64,000 nucleotides of DNA from Diospyros lotus. Its lineage: Eukaryota; Streptophyta; Magnoliopsida; Ericales; Ebenaceae. Location of the stretch: positions 14,704,616 to 14,768,615 of the forward strand of contig NC_068338.1 of the NCBI RefSeq assembly GCF_014633365.1, read 5' to 3'. Under the pieces are notes generated by a model. It saw nothing but the letters and a program-made list of their open reading frames with translations, searched no databases and was not told the DNA's origin. Position 1 is the stretch's first letter. Every line of letters starts with the position of its first letter. The position numbers and the translations under genes were made by a program. Below are positions 22,895 through 33,013 of the stretch, piece by piece.

Positions 22895-22904
22895 TTAATG
22901 TATA

Positions 22905-23310
22905 ACTAAAATTCAATTTAGGACCTATTAAACATTTGAATATTCTTGTCAATCTATTAAACCCTTGAATATTCTAGTCTTACTTGATTTAAAAAGATAA
23001 ATTACTCAAGTACAATATTTGTTTCTCAACTAATTATTTCCTTACTCGACTAAAATGATAATTATTCTATTAAACTTATATATCAGTTGATTAATCTTTA
23101 AGTTTCAACATACTTTACTCGATTAATAAAGGGCTTTACTCGAGTAGGAGACATGTTATATTAATCGATTAAGTTAGCATTATTACTCGATTAACATCTT
23201 AAGGTTTTGTCCTTTTAACAATTTTGATAACTCAATTTCTTAACATTTAATACTCGAGTATTAGTCACTCAATACTCAATTAACAAGTGTTAAATACTTT
23301 ACACACTTGA
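22905..23310. repeat. Second ACTCGATTA / CTCGAGTA motif array
   Basis: This is the same motif family as at 664-1480 (ACTCGATTAA, TACTCGAGTA, CTCAAGTACAA) in AT-rich DNA, starting directly beyond the DUF4216 fragment. A few further copies (CACTTGAGTATA, TTTACTCAAGG) lie at about 24170-24220, on the far side of the MITE at 23403-24110. Confidence 0.5.
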
Positions 23311-23402
23311 ATGATTTTGCTTATGAAGTAATAAGCACTTAACCTTTAAGTTCTTCAAGTGTCCTTTCATCATCACTAAATTTCAGAATATTAAAAAGCT
23401 TA

Positions 23403-24110
23403 GGCTGCATTCTTTTTACGTTTTTTATTTTTAGTTTTGAGTTTTAAATTTATTTTTAATTTTTTGTTTTGATAGTTTATTTTCAGAAAATTGAAAACGT
23501 ATTCTTTTTGTCATTTCAAAAAACTGTTTCTTAAAACAGAAAATTAAAAAATGTGTTTACTTTAGAATTTTGAAAAAAAAATTATTTTATAATATTTTAT
23601 TCAATGAATTTGATTATTGAATGATAAAATTAATTCTTTTTAATAAAATTTTACAATTAAAGTAAAATAATAAATTTGATTAATAAATTATTACATTTGA
23701 GTGATAATTTATATTAAATATTATTATACATAATATGTGTAATATACTTAATAATATACTATATGTTATCCTATATTTTTAATTATAATATAGTTATACT
23801 ATATTTTTTAAATTTTAAATAAATATATAATTTTATTTTTAAAATTTAAGAATAATTTTTTTCTTTTCTTTTCTTTTCTTTTTTAGAGCAAAAACATGGA
23901 AAATGGATTGTGTTTTCCATGTTTTGGACTTAGAGATTATTTTGACTGAAAATAATCAAAATAATATTTTGTTAATTTGGGTTTTCTTTACAATTTTTTT
24001 TTTCTTATTTTTGAAATTGCATTTTTTAAAATGACAAAGTAAATGCATTTTTATTATTTTAGAAAATTAAAAACTAAAAATAACCTAAAAACAACAAAGA
24101 AAATGTAGCC
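23403..24110. mobile_element. Non-autonomous TIR element with TTA TSD (Harbinger-like)
   Basis: The left end GGCTGCATTCTTTTTACG and the reverse complement of the right end (GGCTACATTTTCTTTGTTG) are similar over about 18 bases, and the inverted similarity continues inward through ATTTTTAGTTTT. TTA flanks both ends (23400-23402 and 24111-24113). It is 708 bp, extremely AT-rich and non-coding. Confidence 0.65.
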
Positions 24111-24113
24111 TTA

Positions 24114-24613
24114 AGTATTTAATATTTTCCTTCTACACGTCAAATAGACAATTTAAATTCTATGGTTTAAAACTCAAGTATAATCACTTGAGTATATGTT
24201 CATTTACTCAAGGATTTGATGTATGTATTGGAAACACATTACTTTTAAATTTTGAATAATGTTGTCTCCAGACTTGAGCACTTAGGAGATCACTTTAATC
24301 ATAAGTTTACTCTAACTATCACAAGTCTCCATATGTTACTCATGTGTTATTGACACTTAGGATAATTCTTGAAATCCTAGAATAATATATTAATAATAAT
24401 CTTATTAAGATTCATTAAAGTTTTACATTTAATTTTTCATCATCAAAATAACTTCAAAATAAAACTCAAAATGCAATTAAAAATTTGTAATTGAATTAAG
24501 TTTTGGTTATATAATTTTAAATATTTTTTAAAAAACTTAAAATTACTCAGGTAGGCTTATTTGCCTATTGAGTCAGGTGACTTAACCAGCCTACAAAGCC
24601 CAAAATTATTAAC
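24114..24613. other. AT-rich intergenic DNA
   Basis: No gene is supported. A few ACTCAAG/CTTGAGTA words occur near 24170-24220; otherwise this is AT-rich single-copy-looking sequence up to the LTR at 24614. Confidence 0.4.
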
Positions 24614-25114
24614 TTTCACCTGTTCCTTCCTAATCAAAAGGGGACGATTGGAGGCGGGATCAAAACGGCAGGGCACAGGCTCCGACGACGGGTCCGTCCG
24701 GGGGGCAGCTAGCACATGTAAGCACTCTGACGTTCGAGTGAGTAAGAGAATAAGGAAATGGTAGTGTATTAGTAGCTCAGAGGTCGGAACATATCTTGTC
24801 TTTGAAAAGAGCTGGCTGATATAGGAGGAGAAGATGTCTTCTTGCATGCATGTGTCGTGCGTTTGCAGGTGATGAGACTGATTATCTGGTGCTGGTGGAG
24901 GTTCCCAGGTGGTAGCATGGTGGCGACGTGACCCTCATTAATGTGAATGGGATCCGCCATTAACGAGGATGGGATCTGAGGTGGTCGCGAGGATACATAG
25001 CGGGGGTTGCAATGATGTTGTGAAAAGTAGGCGTTGAGCCAAGATTAGGTCCAGAGGGAGAACCGAGATTGGGCCCAGAGGAGAGGGCTAAGATTGGGTC
25101 TGGACGGTCCACAA
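24614..25114 (-). repeat. Left LTR of the Tat-like composite (3' LTR on the - strand)
   Basis: It matches 38052-38570 through most of its length, with shared words such as TTCCTTCCTAA, GGCAGGGCACGGGCTC, TTTGAAAAGAGCT, GTGGTAGCATGGTGGCGAC and GAGATTGGGCC, and many substitutions. The adjoining + strand bases CCCCTT (25115-25120), AAGGGG on the - strand, would be the end of a polypurine tract. Confidence 0.65.
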
Positions 25115-25689
25115 CCCCTTAGATCGGATGCTCGAGTAGTGAGCGTTCGAGCTAGAGAAGAGAGACCTGGGTAATTTTTGCTGCATACACTAGTTTTGGA
25201 GAGTTAGGTTAAAGTCCAACTGAGGCGATCGGTCGAGCTGGCTTTGGTTTTGCTTAAATAAATGGTGGTTCTGCTGTCGTTCGAGGTCAGAGGTCGACTA
25301 GCTACTTAAGTGTGCATTAGCAGGGTCTCATGCTGTTGTTGGGAATTGTTCGAGGTATGATCGAGTTCCTGTTTGCATGCACTATCTAAACTTGAAAGGG
25401 AAAGATCGCGCGGGACTTTGGAATATGGAGCGTTACGCCAGAAGGTGAATTGTTGTAGGTATGCACGACGGCTTCTGATTTCTCTTGAGAGATTTGAATG
25501 TGCGACAGGTGCGTGACAGGTGGTGTGCCTCTAGTGCTTTGCTAAGCTCCCGATGGCGTTTTTCTTTCTTCTAGACGCGACATGTGGATGAGTATAAAGA
25601 GTGCGTCTCCTCTCTTCTGGGTTTCCATTGTTTCTTCTTCCTTGTGTCAAAGCTGTACCATTTTTTAAGTCTTTTTTCCTACTCATTCC
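25115..25689. other. Non-coding spacer between LTR and antisense ORF
   Basis: No open frame of substance. The + strand contains GTATAAAGAG near 25593, a possible TATA element about 130 bp ahead of the + strand ORF, suggesting that the ORF may once have had its own promoter. This is inference from position only. Confidence 0.3.
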
Positions 25690-25725
25690 TTATAAGTAGA
25701 GGCGATTTCCTATTTTGGTAGGAAA

Positions 25726-26590
25726 GTGTCGAAGACTATCTTTGAGGGACAAAGAGAGGACGTTAGCGACAACGACGAAGAAGGTGCCATTCTTCCGACC
25801 GTCGATCCGATATCTTCTGCTATTGTGCTAGTTCTTCTGACTGCTTCTGTTGCTTATTCGATGTTGCATTCTAAGGGACTTGCTGCCAGCAGAGGGCGAT
25901 CATCAGTTGGGAAGCGTGCGAGGATGCCAGAGGAGTTGAGTCCTTTATTGGCGTGTATTTTGTGAGCGTGTCCAACCCTTCTGCCTCAGGGGGTTGCCAG
26001 GTGGCATACTGTTTGGTGAAGGATCGGGTTTTGGGAGTGTTAACAGAATGTCGGGCGTTGGAGTTTGGATTCCAATTGGAGGTGGTTGCTCTCAAGCGAT
26101 TGCATCGAGAGGAGATAAAGTGCGTCCAAGAGGCGACAAAGAGCAAGGCTGGGGAAGAAGTGGCCAGGGTGACGACTGACTTGGGTCAGCGGCTTGAGGG
26201 GTCGGATGTGTCACTGATTCGTTATCGCTAGGTCGTAAGTCATCTCGACCGCCAGCACGAGGATGCCAAGGCAGAACTTTGCGATTCGAAGGCGGAGATT
26301 GCCTATCTGAAGGTGGCGCTCAAGGTCGCCTGATCGATGGCGGAGGTTGGCAGGGCTTAGATGTTGGAGGTCACGGACAAGTATTTGGAGGGTTACGAGA
26401 AAGCTTTACTCAACGTTCGGACTTTGTTCCCGGGCTTAGACCTACAACCTTGCAAGCCGTATATGAGGATCAAAGGCGACCGACTTGTTGACCCAACTGA
26501 AGAAGCGCGTGCGAAACTTTAAGGGGAATTGCTGGAGCCGAGGTGGACCGAGTTGAGAAAGGTGTTGCCGACGATGCTGAATCTTTAGCC
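25726..26590 (+). pseudogene. Antisense coiled-coil ORF of the Tat-like element, disabled
   Basis: Read on the + strand (opposite to gag): an acidic N-terminus (25726-25965, with DNDEEGA), then after a frameshift 25953-26231, with KRLHREEIKCVQEATKSKAGEEVARV. Across the stop at 26229 the heptad-like text continues (HLDRQHEDAKAEL, SKAEIAYLKVALKVA) to YEKALLNVRTLFPGLDLQPC near 26390-26460 and PTEEARAKL. A coiled coil followed by an FPGLDL-like motif is familiar from uncharacterised ORFs in plant Gypsy elements. Several in-frame stops and at least one frameshift disable it. A run of 30 T follows at 26611-26640. Function unknown. Confidence 0.55.
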
Positions 26591-26609
26591 GAGTATGGCT
26601 AATTTACTG

Positions 26610-26643
<34 letters not shown>

Positions 26644-27292
26644 GAAGCGTAGGTTTCCCAATGTTTCCTTGATAACCCGATTTTGTCAGGGCTTGTGATA
26701 TTGCGGCCTTCTATTTTTGTTGCCTTTTAACTTACCATTCGTAATGAAACGTCCAATTGATTTTCTTTTTCGTAAGGCGCCTTCTTTGTTTTCTCTCTAG
26801 TGTGTCACGCTTTCTCCCAGCCTAGTCCAGGGCCCTTGAGCATTGACATAGTGGTTCTTGAGTTAAGTGTTATGGCTGATGCCAAATCTTAGAGTTTGGG
26901 GGAAAAATGTTTTCCGAAGTGCAAATTCTGGAGTTTGGTAAAAGTTTGGGGGAACTTCGCGCGTAGCACGAGATTCGAGGTTATAGATGAGGTGACACTT
27001 TGGCAGTGCTAAGTGTGCCACTTTGGTGAAACGCTTCCTCTTTGGGGTGTCCTTGTCAGAATGTGGAAGGCGTTGATTGGTCATGGTGGGAGTAACCCTT
27101 CATTTTTCGAGGTGGGGATATGACCGTATTGATAGCGCGATTTTTCAGAGCCTGACTGTATTTAATTTTTAGGGAATGGTGAGGATCTTCTGACCGTCGG
27201 GCGATTGCACTTATAAGAAGGGGGAAGAGAACCCTAGTTCTTATTTATGATGTTCGTGTTCGTTTACGTCCTAGTTCTGGGAGACTAGGGAA
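26591..27292. other. Spacer with a 30-T run, no gene
   Basis: A homopolymer of 30 T occupies 26611-26640. The rest has no supported frame; a 73-codon - strand frame (26863-27084) shows no family features. Confidence 0.4.
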
Positions 27293-27498
27293 ATGGGGTC
27301 AATGACTAGCAGTGGAGGTTTTTCATCTGGGAAGGATGTTTCTACTAGTGTCCTTGCGGATGACGAATTCCTGCGTTGCGTGACAGAGACCGAGAGGTCT
27401 AAGGTTCAGCGCGTTTGGGCGAGAGCAATACTAGGATGGGTGAGACATGTGTCTAGAATGAGTGATGTGGCTTTCCTGGAGTTCTCTTCTAGAGGAAG
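27293..27498 (+). pseudogene. ORF fragment interrupted by a solo LTR
   Basis: The frame starts MGSMTSSGGFSSGKD and runs open to 27498, where a solo LTR is inserted. The reading resumes at 30192 after the duplicated GGAAG and ends about 20 codons later. The Ser/Gly-rich start and the text DEFLRCVTETERSKVQRV are not recognised. It may be the start of another antisense reading frame of the Tat-like element; its order relative to 25726-26590 is unresolved. Confidence 0.4.
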
Positions 27499-30191
27499 TG
27501 TAATACCCGAAAAAATTTGGGTTAATTGAAAATAAGCAATTTATTAGAGAAATGGGATTTAAGAGAAAATTGATATTTGAATAGCCCGAAAAATTGACCA
27601 AATCGACTACCGGGAGTGCCCTAGAGTCGAGATGTCAAAGGAAAATGATGTGGCATTAACGAGCACCTCGAGATAGGATTTATGGTGTAGAAAGAAATCA
27701 GATCAGGAATAGTTTTCGATACAGCAAAATAACAGCTGCCAATTAGGCTGCAATACCGAATTATTATAGACGACTTCTCGGAAGTCAATGGAAGCTAGAG
27801 AAGGCTTCATTTTTTCATAGGGAACAACCCTTCAATGGTTTCAGGAAGAAACAAAGAGGTTTAGGGCCAAAACGAATATTCGGGCTTAAGTGCAGTTTTT
27901 GGAAATTGCTAGAGGGAGGCAGAAACGATATTTTTTCGGAATCCTCAAGGGTCAAATGAAAGTTTTGGGACTTGAGGAACCTAAATTCAATCATGGAAAG
28001 TTGAGGGGTTAAGTGAAAAGGGCCAAAGTGAGATAGCCCAAAAGTTAAGGGGTCAAACTGTATTTTTTTCAAATTTTGGCCAATGGGATCCAACCATCAG
28101 GTCGCTGGTTGTCGATTTCGACCGATCCAGACACAGGGATGGCATGAGGCTTTGTCGAGAAGGAACTTTTGTAAAAGAAAGAGGCGACAACAGCCATCAT
28201 GGTGGCCAGAAAAGCAAGAAAAAGCAATCGAAAGTGGTTGCGCGATGGAGCTTCTGCAACTTGATTTTTTTGTCGGGTGAGGCTACGTCGAGGTCGATCT
28301 AAGGTAGGTTTAACGTCTAAGGGGCTTGGGTTACCCGATCAAGACCATTTAGACGCTCCATTTTGTCTATAAATAGGAGCTCGAATGGCAAAAAATTTTC
28401 AAAGAAAGAAGCTGTAAATCGACCATTTTATTGAATAAATTGAGAGTCAAGACCATGGGGCTTTTGTTACCCATGGCTTGAAGAAAAATTCAGGAAAATT
28501 TGGAGCGTTTTGGTGCTCGTTTGATAGGCGTTTAATCGTGGCCAAAAATGGAGAGATTTTGAGCTTCAAATTGGTTGTGAAATCGAATGAATTGGTCATC
28601 CATTTTAAGGGGCTTTTGAAGCCCACGAGAAGTAGAGCATTTCTGGAGAAAATGAGGCATTTTCATGTGGTTTGGTGGATGTTCGTGGCTCGCCGGAGAT
28701 GGGAGGCGGTGGTTTCGGTCGAGGCTTTAAGCCTTCGGTTGGACCCCCTCCAGTGGTCCTTTGGGGCATCAAGATAGCCCATGGTGATCGATTCAAGGAG
28801 AGGAAGAATCTGGTAGAAGAAACCAGCATTGCCGGCATGGCCGACGCCGGAGAAGAAGGCCGGCGCGTGGCCTTCACGTGTAGAGCCACGCGCCAGCACG
28901 TGGGGGCGCGTGTAAGGGCCTAAAAATCTGGGAAAAATCCTAGAAAATAAAGAAAATTATTTTATGGAAGTGTGTGCAAAAAGATTGGGATTTGGGATTC
29001 CCGATGTCTCAATTTTTGCACCAAAGAGCCTCATTTTGCGTGAAAACGCAATATCCGGGTAAGTTCAGTATTTTTCCTTGGAAGTTTATAGTCTATTATG
29101 AATTGTTGTGAAGATAGATTTGAGAAAATAGTCTCGATATAATTATAGGGATTTTTAGAAGGAAAAATGAAGGAAAATAAAAGAAAATAGGAAATAAATG
29201 GAATATTGAGATATTTATTAATAAAATATCATTTTTATGTTTGAGGTAATCGAGATGATATGATTGGTGCAACTTTCGAGAGTTGGCACAGGAATTGAGG
29301 AGGGACACGCATATCGAGGCGATGCACGCTTTTCGAGAAAATGCAAGTTTATCTCAAAAGGTGAGTTTTCCTATCCTACATGATATGATTGTTTATTATG
29401 CATGATATTTATGAAATATATGATTCCTTATATATGCATAATATTTACGAAAGATATGATTCATTTTGTCATATTGCATGGAAAGTCGTGATAATTGCAT
29501 GGCACGATATTATTGTCACATTGATATTTGTGCATGGGAATGGGATGTCGCCCCTAGAGTGTAGCCGTAATTCCCCAAGGGCGTTGAGGGAATAACGTTA
29601 GGCTTATCCTGCAAAGGTTCGAGATTTGCCTAGGATTCCTAGCCGAGCTTACGGGCGAGAGAAGTTACACTAAGGGAAAATATTGTTCATGTTATTGTAT
29701 CATACATTCGTATATATGTTTTGGACCCTCACTAGAAGTTTCATCTTCTGATGGGTTATGCCCCTGGAACATTCAACATTCCAGTTTAGACTTGCAGCTC
29801 AGGTAAGGAGCAAGTTGAGATATGACATCACGTGATGGCGTGGCCGATGGATTCAGCGAGCTGACTCGAATATGTTTTAGCTGATGCTTTATTGATGTTT
29901 AGCCTTGTTAGAATATTATGGAATCTCCTTGTATTTATGTATTTCAATATTGAGGATATGATGTTAATTATGGTACGAATTCTTATGTTATAAATAAAGT
30001 GATTTGATTATGTACCATATCAGGTTTCGATTATCGCTTCCACATTTTTAATGATTTGCTGGGGGTTTTGTTCGGAACTTGGTACTTAAGGTTTAAGTTA
30101 TGTACCGAGAAAGAAAGAAAAAAAAATAAATTATGTATATTTTGGGCCCAGCATAGTGATACGCTCAGTAAGAAAAAAGTGGGGTGTTATA
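27499..30191 (+). mobile_element. Solo LTR, Tekay-like Gypsy chromovirus
   Basis: It starts TGTAATACCCGA and ends GGGGTGTTATA (final C lost). A perfect 5-bp TSD GGAAG flanks it (27494-27498 and 30192-30196). At 2693 bp it is nearly the same length as the LTRs at 49793-62225 and shares their order of segments: AACGAATATTCGGGC, AACGATATTTTTTCGGAAT, TATAAATAGG (28368), TGTAGCCGTAATTCCCCAAGGGCG, CCTGGAACATTC, AATAAAG. It is diverged, so an older relative. Frames at 28083-28923 are chance frames in its GC-rich middle. Confidence 0.92.
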
Positions 30192-30689
30192 GGAAGCACC
30201 GTGCTCCGGCCTCCGAGTGCTCGGATCTCTAATGTCGACATCATCAGGTTAGAGCTGGGGGTCATTTGATAGCTCCAAGGTTAAAAGTGGGAAATCCTGA
30301 CATCACCTAAGCGCTAGGTCATCTTGGATTTTCTTCAGGAGCAACTGTCGCGCTGGCGGAATCCGACCCCTTTGGAGACAAGATGTTAGGCAGTATAAAA
30401 GAGTTTCAGCCCTTGCCAAGCGGCTTGTGGGGAAAATAAAGCTCGTCCTGCAGTGACTGTTGCTGGGCCTTGCTTTTACTTCGGGTGTGCTTTCAGGCGT
30501 TTATGCCTTGTAGCGGTTGTAGCGTGATAGGTAAGTGTGATATAAAATTACTATAGATATGAAGCTTGTAACCAGATGTAAATTTTGTAATAAAAATGTA
30601 AACGTCTTTTGGGCACCTTACTTTCTACTGTGTTTGGTATGCTTTTTTTGGTGATAGCGTCTTTTAGCTTTTCTGGTTGTGTCTTGATA
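30192..30689. other. Tat-like internal sequence, no gene
   Basis: The first part resumes the reading frame broken at 27498. The remainder is GC-rich then AT-rich spacer leading into the tandem arrays; no frame is supported. Confidence 0.35.
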
Positions 30690-30847
30690 TAAAGCACTTT
30701 CGGATCAGACCGAGGTAGGCTTGAGGTCTGGCGCACTTGTTTGCTGCAAGGCACGACTTTGGGATCGGACCGAGGTAGGCTCGAGGTCCGGCGTGCCTAT
30801 TTGCTACAAGGCACGGCTTTGGGATTGGACTAAGGTAGGCGCGGGGT
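30690..30847. repeat. Outlying copies of the 60-bp tandem repeat
   Basis: There are two to three copies of the same unit as at 31880-32690 (CGACTTTGGGATCGGACCGAG, GTAGGCTCGAGGTCCGGCG, TTGCTACAAGGCA). They are separated from the main array by the 164-bp repeats, which appear to have expanded within it. Confidence 0.8.
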
Positions 30848-31888
30848 GGACTGATCATGTCGGTCTAGATCCTAAGCACGGCTTAAATGAGGACTGAGTC
30901 TGGCTCAAGGTTCTGTACGCATGTCTAATACAAGAGAAGGCTTGATAAGGGCGAGACGGGCTCAAGATGTCTAGAGCAATGACGGGGCTATGCCCGAGGT
31001 CCGCGCGGGGTGAACTGACCATGTTGGTCTAGATCCTGAGCACGGCTTAAAGGAGGACTGAGCTTGCCTCGAGGTTCTATGTGTCTGTCTGATACGAGGC
31101 GTGGCTCGATAGGTTCGAGGCGGGCTCAAGGCCCCTAGAGTAATCATGGGGTTGTGGCCGAGGTTCGCGCGAGGCGAACTGACCATGTCAGTCTGGATCC
31201 CAAGCACAGCTTAAAGGAGGACCGAGTCTGGCTTGAGGTCCTGTGCGCCTGTCTGATACAAGGCGTGGCTCGATAGGGCCGAACGGTCTCGAAGCGCCTA
31301 GAGCAATGACGGGGTTGTGCCCCGAGGTTTGCGCAGGGTAAACTGACCATATCAGTCTGGATCCTGAGCATGGCTTAAAGGAGGATTGGGTCTGGCTTGA
31401 GGTCTTGTGCGCCTGTCTCATACAAGGGATGGCTCGATAGGGCTGAGGCGGGCTGGAGATGCCTAAAGCAATGACATAGATGTGCCCGAGGTCAGCGCGG
31501 GCTGGATTGACTATGTAGGTTTGGATCCCGAGCACGATCTAAAGGAGGACTGAGTCTGGCTCAAGGTCTTGTGCGCCTGTTTGATGCAAGGTGTGGCTCG
31601 ATAAGGTCGAGGCGGGCTTGAGACGCTTAGAGCAATGATGGGGCTGTGCTCGAGGTCTGTGTGGGGCTGACTGACCATCTTGGTCTGGATCCCGAGCAAG
31701 ACTTAAAGGAAGACCAAGTTTGGCTCGAGGTCCTGTTTCCTGTTTGATACAAGGCGTGGCTCGATAAGGCCTAGGCAGGCTCGAGGTGCCTAGAGCAATG
31801 ACGGGCTGTGCCTGAGGTTCGCGTAGAGCGAACTGACCATGTTGGTCTGGATCCCGAGCACAGCTTAAAGGAGGGCCGAGTCTGGCTC
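30848..31888. repeat. About 164-bp tandem repeat array, seven units
   Basis: Anchored on the phrase GAACTGACCATGT(T/C)GGTCT, units begin near 30848, 31012, 31176, 31340, 31504, 31669 and 31830, with spacings of 161-165 bp. Each holds GATCC-GAGCACGGCTTAAAGGAGGAC, a CGCCTGT-TGATACAAGGCGTGGCTCGATA segment and CTAGAGCAATGACGGGG. Units differ by scattered substitutions. Open frames on the - strand across the array are by-products of the repeat. Confidence 0.88.
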
Positions 31889-32690
31889 GAGATTTGACGC
31901 GCCTGTTTGTTACAAGGCAAGACTTTGGGATTGGACCGAGGTAGGCTCAAGGTCTGGCGTGCCTGTTTGCTATAAGGCACGACTTTGGGATTGGACCGAG
32001 GTAAGCTCGAGGTCCGGCGTACCTTTTTGTTACAAGGCACGACTTTGGGATAGGATTGAGGTAGGCTCGAGGTCCGGCGCGCCTGTTTGTTATAAGACAT
32101 GACTTTGGGATCGGACTGAGGTAGGCCCGAGGTCCAACATGCCTATTTGTTACAAGGCACGACTTTGGGATTGGATTGAGGTAGGCACGAGGTCTGGCAC
32201 GCCCTTTTGTTACAAGGCACGACTTTGGGATCGGACAAAGGTAGGCTCGAGGTCCGGCGCGTCTGTTTGCTACAAGGCACGACTTTGGGATCGGACCGAG
32301 GTAGGGTCGAGGTCCGATGTGCCTGTTTGTTACAAGGCATGACTTTGGGATCGGACCGAGGTAGGGTCAACGTCCGACGCGCCTGTTTGTTACAAAGCAT
32401 AACTTTGGGATCGGACCGCAGTTGGCTCGAGTTCTAGCGTGCCAATTTGCTACAAGGCACGACTTTGGGATCGGACCGAGGTAGACTCGAGGTCTGGTGC
32501 GCCTGTTTGTTACAAGGCACGACTTTGGGATTGGACTGAGGTAGGCTCGAGGTCCGGCGTGCCTGTTTTTTACAAGACACGACTTTGGGATTGGCCGAGG
32601 TAGGCTCGAGGTCCGGCGCGCCTGTTTGTTAAAGGCACGACTTTGGGATCGGATCGAGGTAGGCTCGAGGTCCGGCGCACCTGTTAACAC
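31880..32690. repeat. 60-bp tandem repeat array, about 13 units
   Basis: The unit GACTTTGGGAT(C/T)GGACCGAG then GTAGGCTCGAGGTCCGGCG, GCCTGTTTGTTACAAGGCAC recurs at exactly 60 bp from 31921 to 32581, with the last units slightly shorter. Part of the unit (CTGTTTGATACAAGG, GGCTCGAGGT) is also present inside the 164-bp unit, so the two arrays share ancestry. Open frames on both strands here are artefacts of a period divisible by three. Confidence 0.93.
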
Positions 32691-33013
32691 TTATATTAGT
32701 TTTTAGTAAAATATGGGGTTTTTGGGATACCTCGTTACTTTAGTCGGCCTTGCCAGTGGTTCGTTCGAACATTTGTCTTTGTTGAAGTGTGTACTAGGTG
32801 AGCCGAGGTTGGGGATGATTTGGTCTTGTATTTAGTTGGTCAGGTGGGGCTGGGGTGATTCGGATTGAAGCAATCTCAGGGTGATGGGAAAACGAGGATA
32901 CGCCGAGGGTTATTGGGGACTGCCAAAGGAAAGCTCTTTTTTGTAGCTTGTGAAGATACAACAAGTAATAAGCGGAAGTAACTGTCTTTATTTAGTAAGG
33001 CGTATTGTAATAG
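32691..33013. other. Tat-like internal sequence, no gene
   Basis: No frame is supported. It ends at the AATAG (33009-33013) that is duplicated by the solo LTR insertion. Confidence 0.35.

Larger units (their letters stand above)
19270..22900 (-). mobile_element. Partial CACTA (En/Spm) transposon
   Basis: The left terminus CACTACAGGAAATTT is at 19270. A subterminal region (19285-19850) follows with about a dozen TTAGCGACGAAAA / TTAGCGACGGA-type repeats in both orientations. Coding remnants run on the - strand towards this terminus: a DUF4216-type domain (22475-22894) and a Ptta/En/Spm accessory protein (about 20160-21999). No TNP2 DDE transposase and no matching right terminus (TTTCCTGTAGTG) were found, so the element is truncated, or the rest lies beyond rearranged DNA. 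Confidence 0.75.

Noticed and set aside
25994..26491. Gly-rich + frames overlapping the coiled-coil ORF
   Set aside because: Alternate frames of the same relic; the heptad-like text lies in the other frame.
30551..32690. Long open frames on both strands rich in Arg/Ser/Pro repeats
   Set aside because: They arise from tandem units whose 60-bp period is a multiple of three; they mirror each other on the two strands and have no family features.
31880..32690. CRISPR-like regular repeat
   Set aside because: The whole 60-bp unit repeats with no unique spacers, and the genome is a plant.
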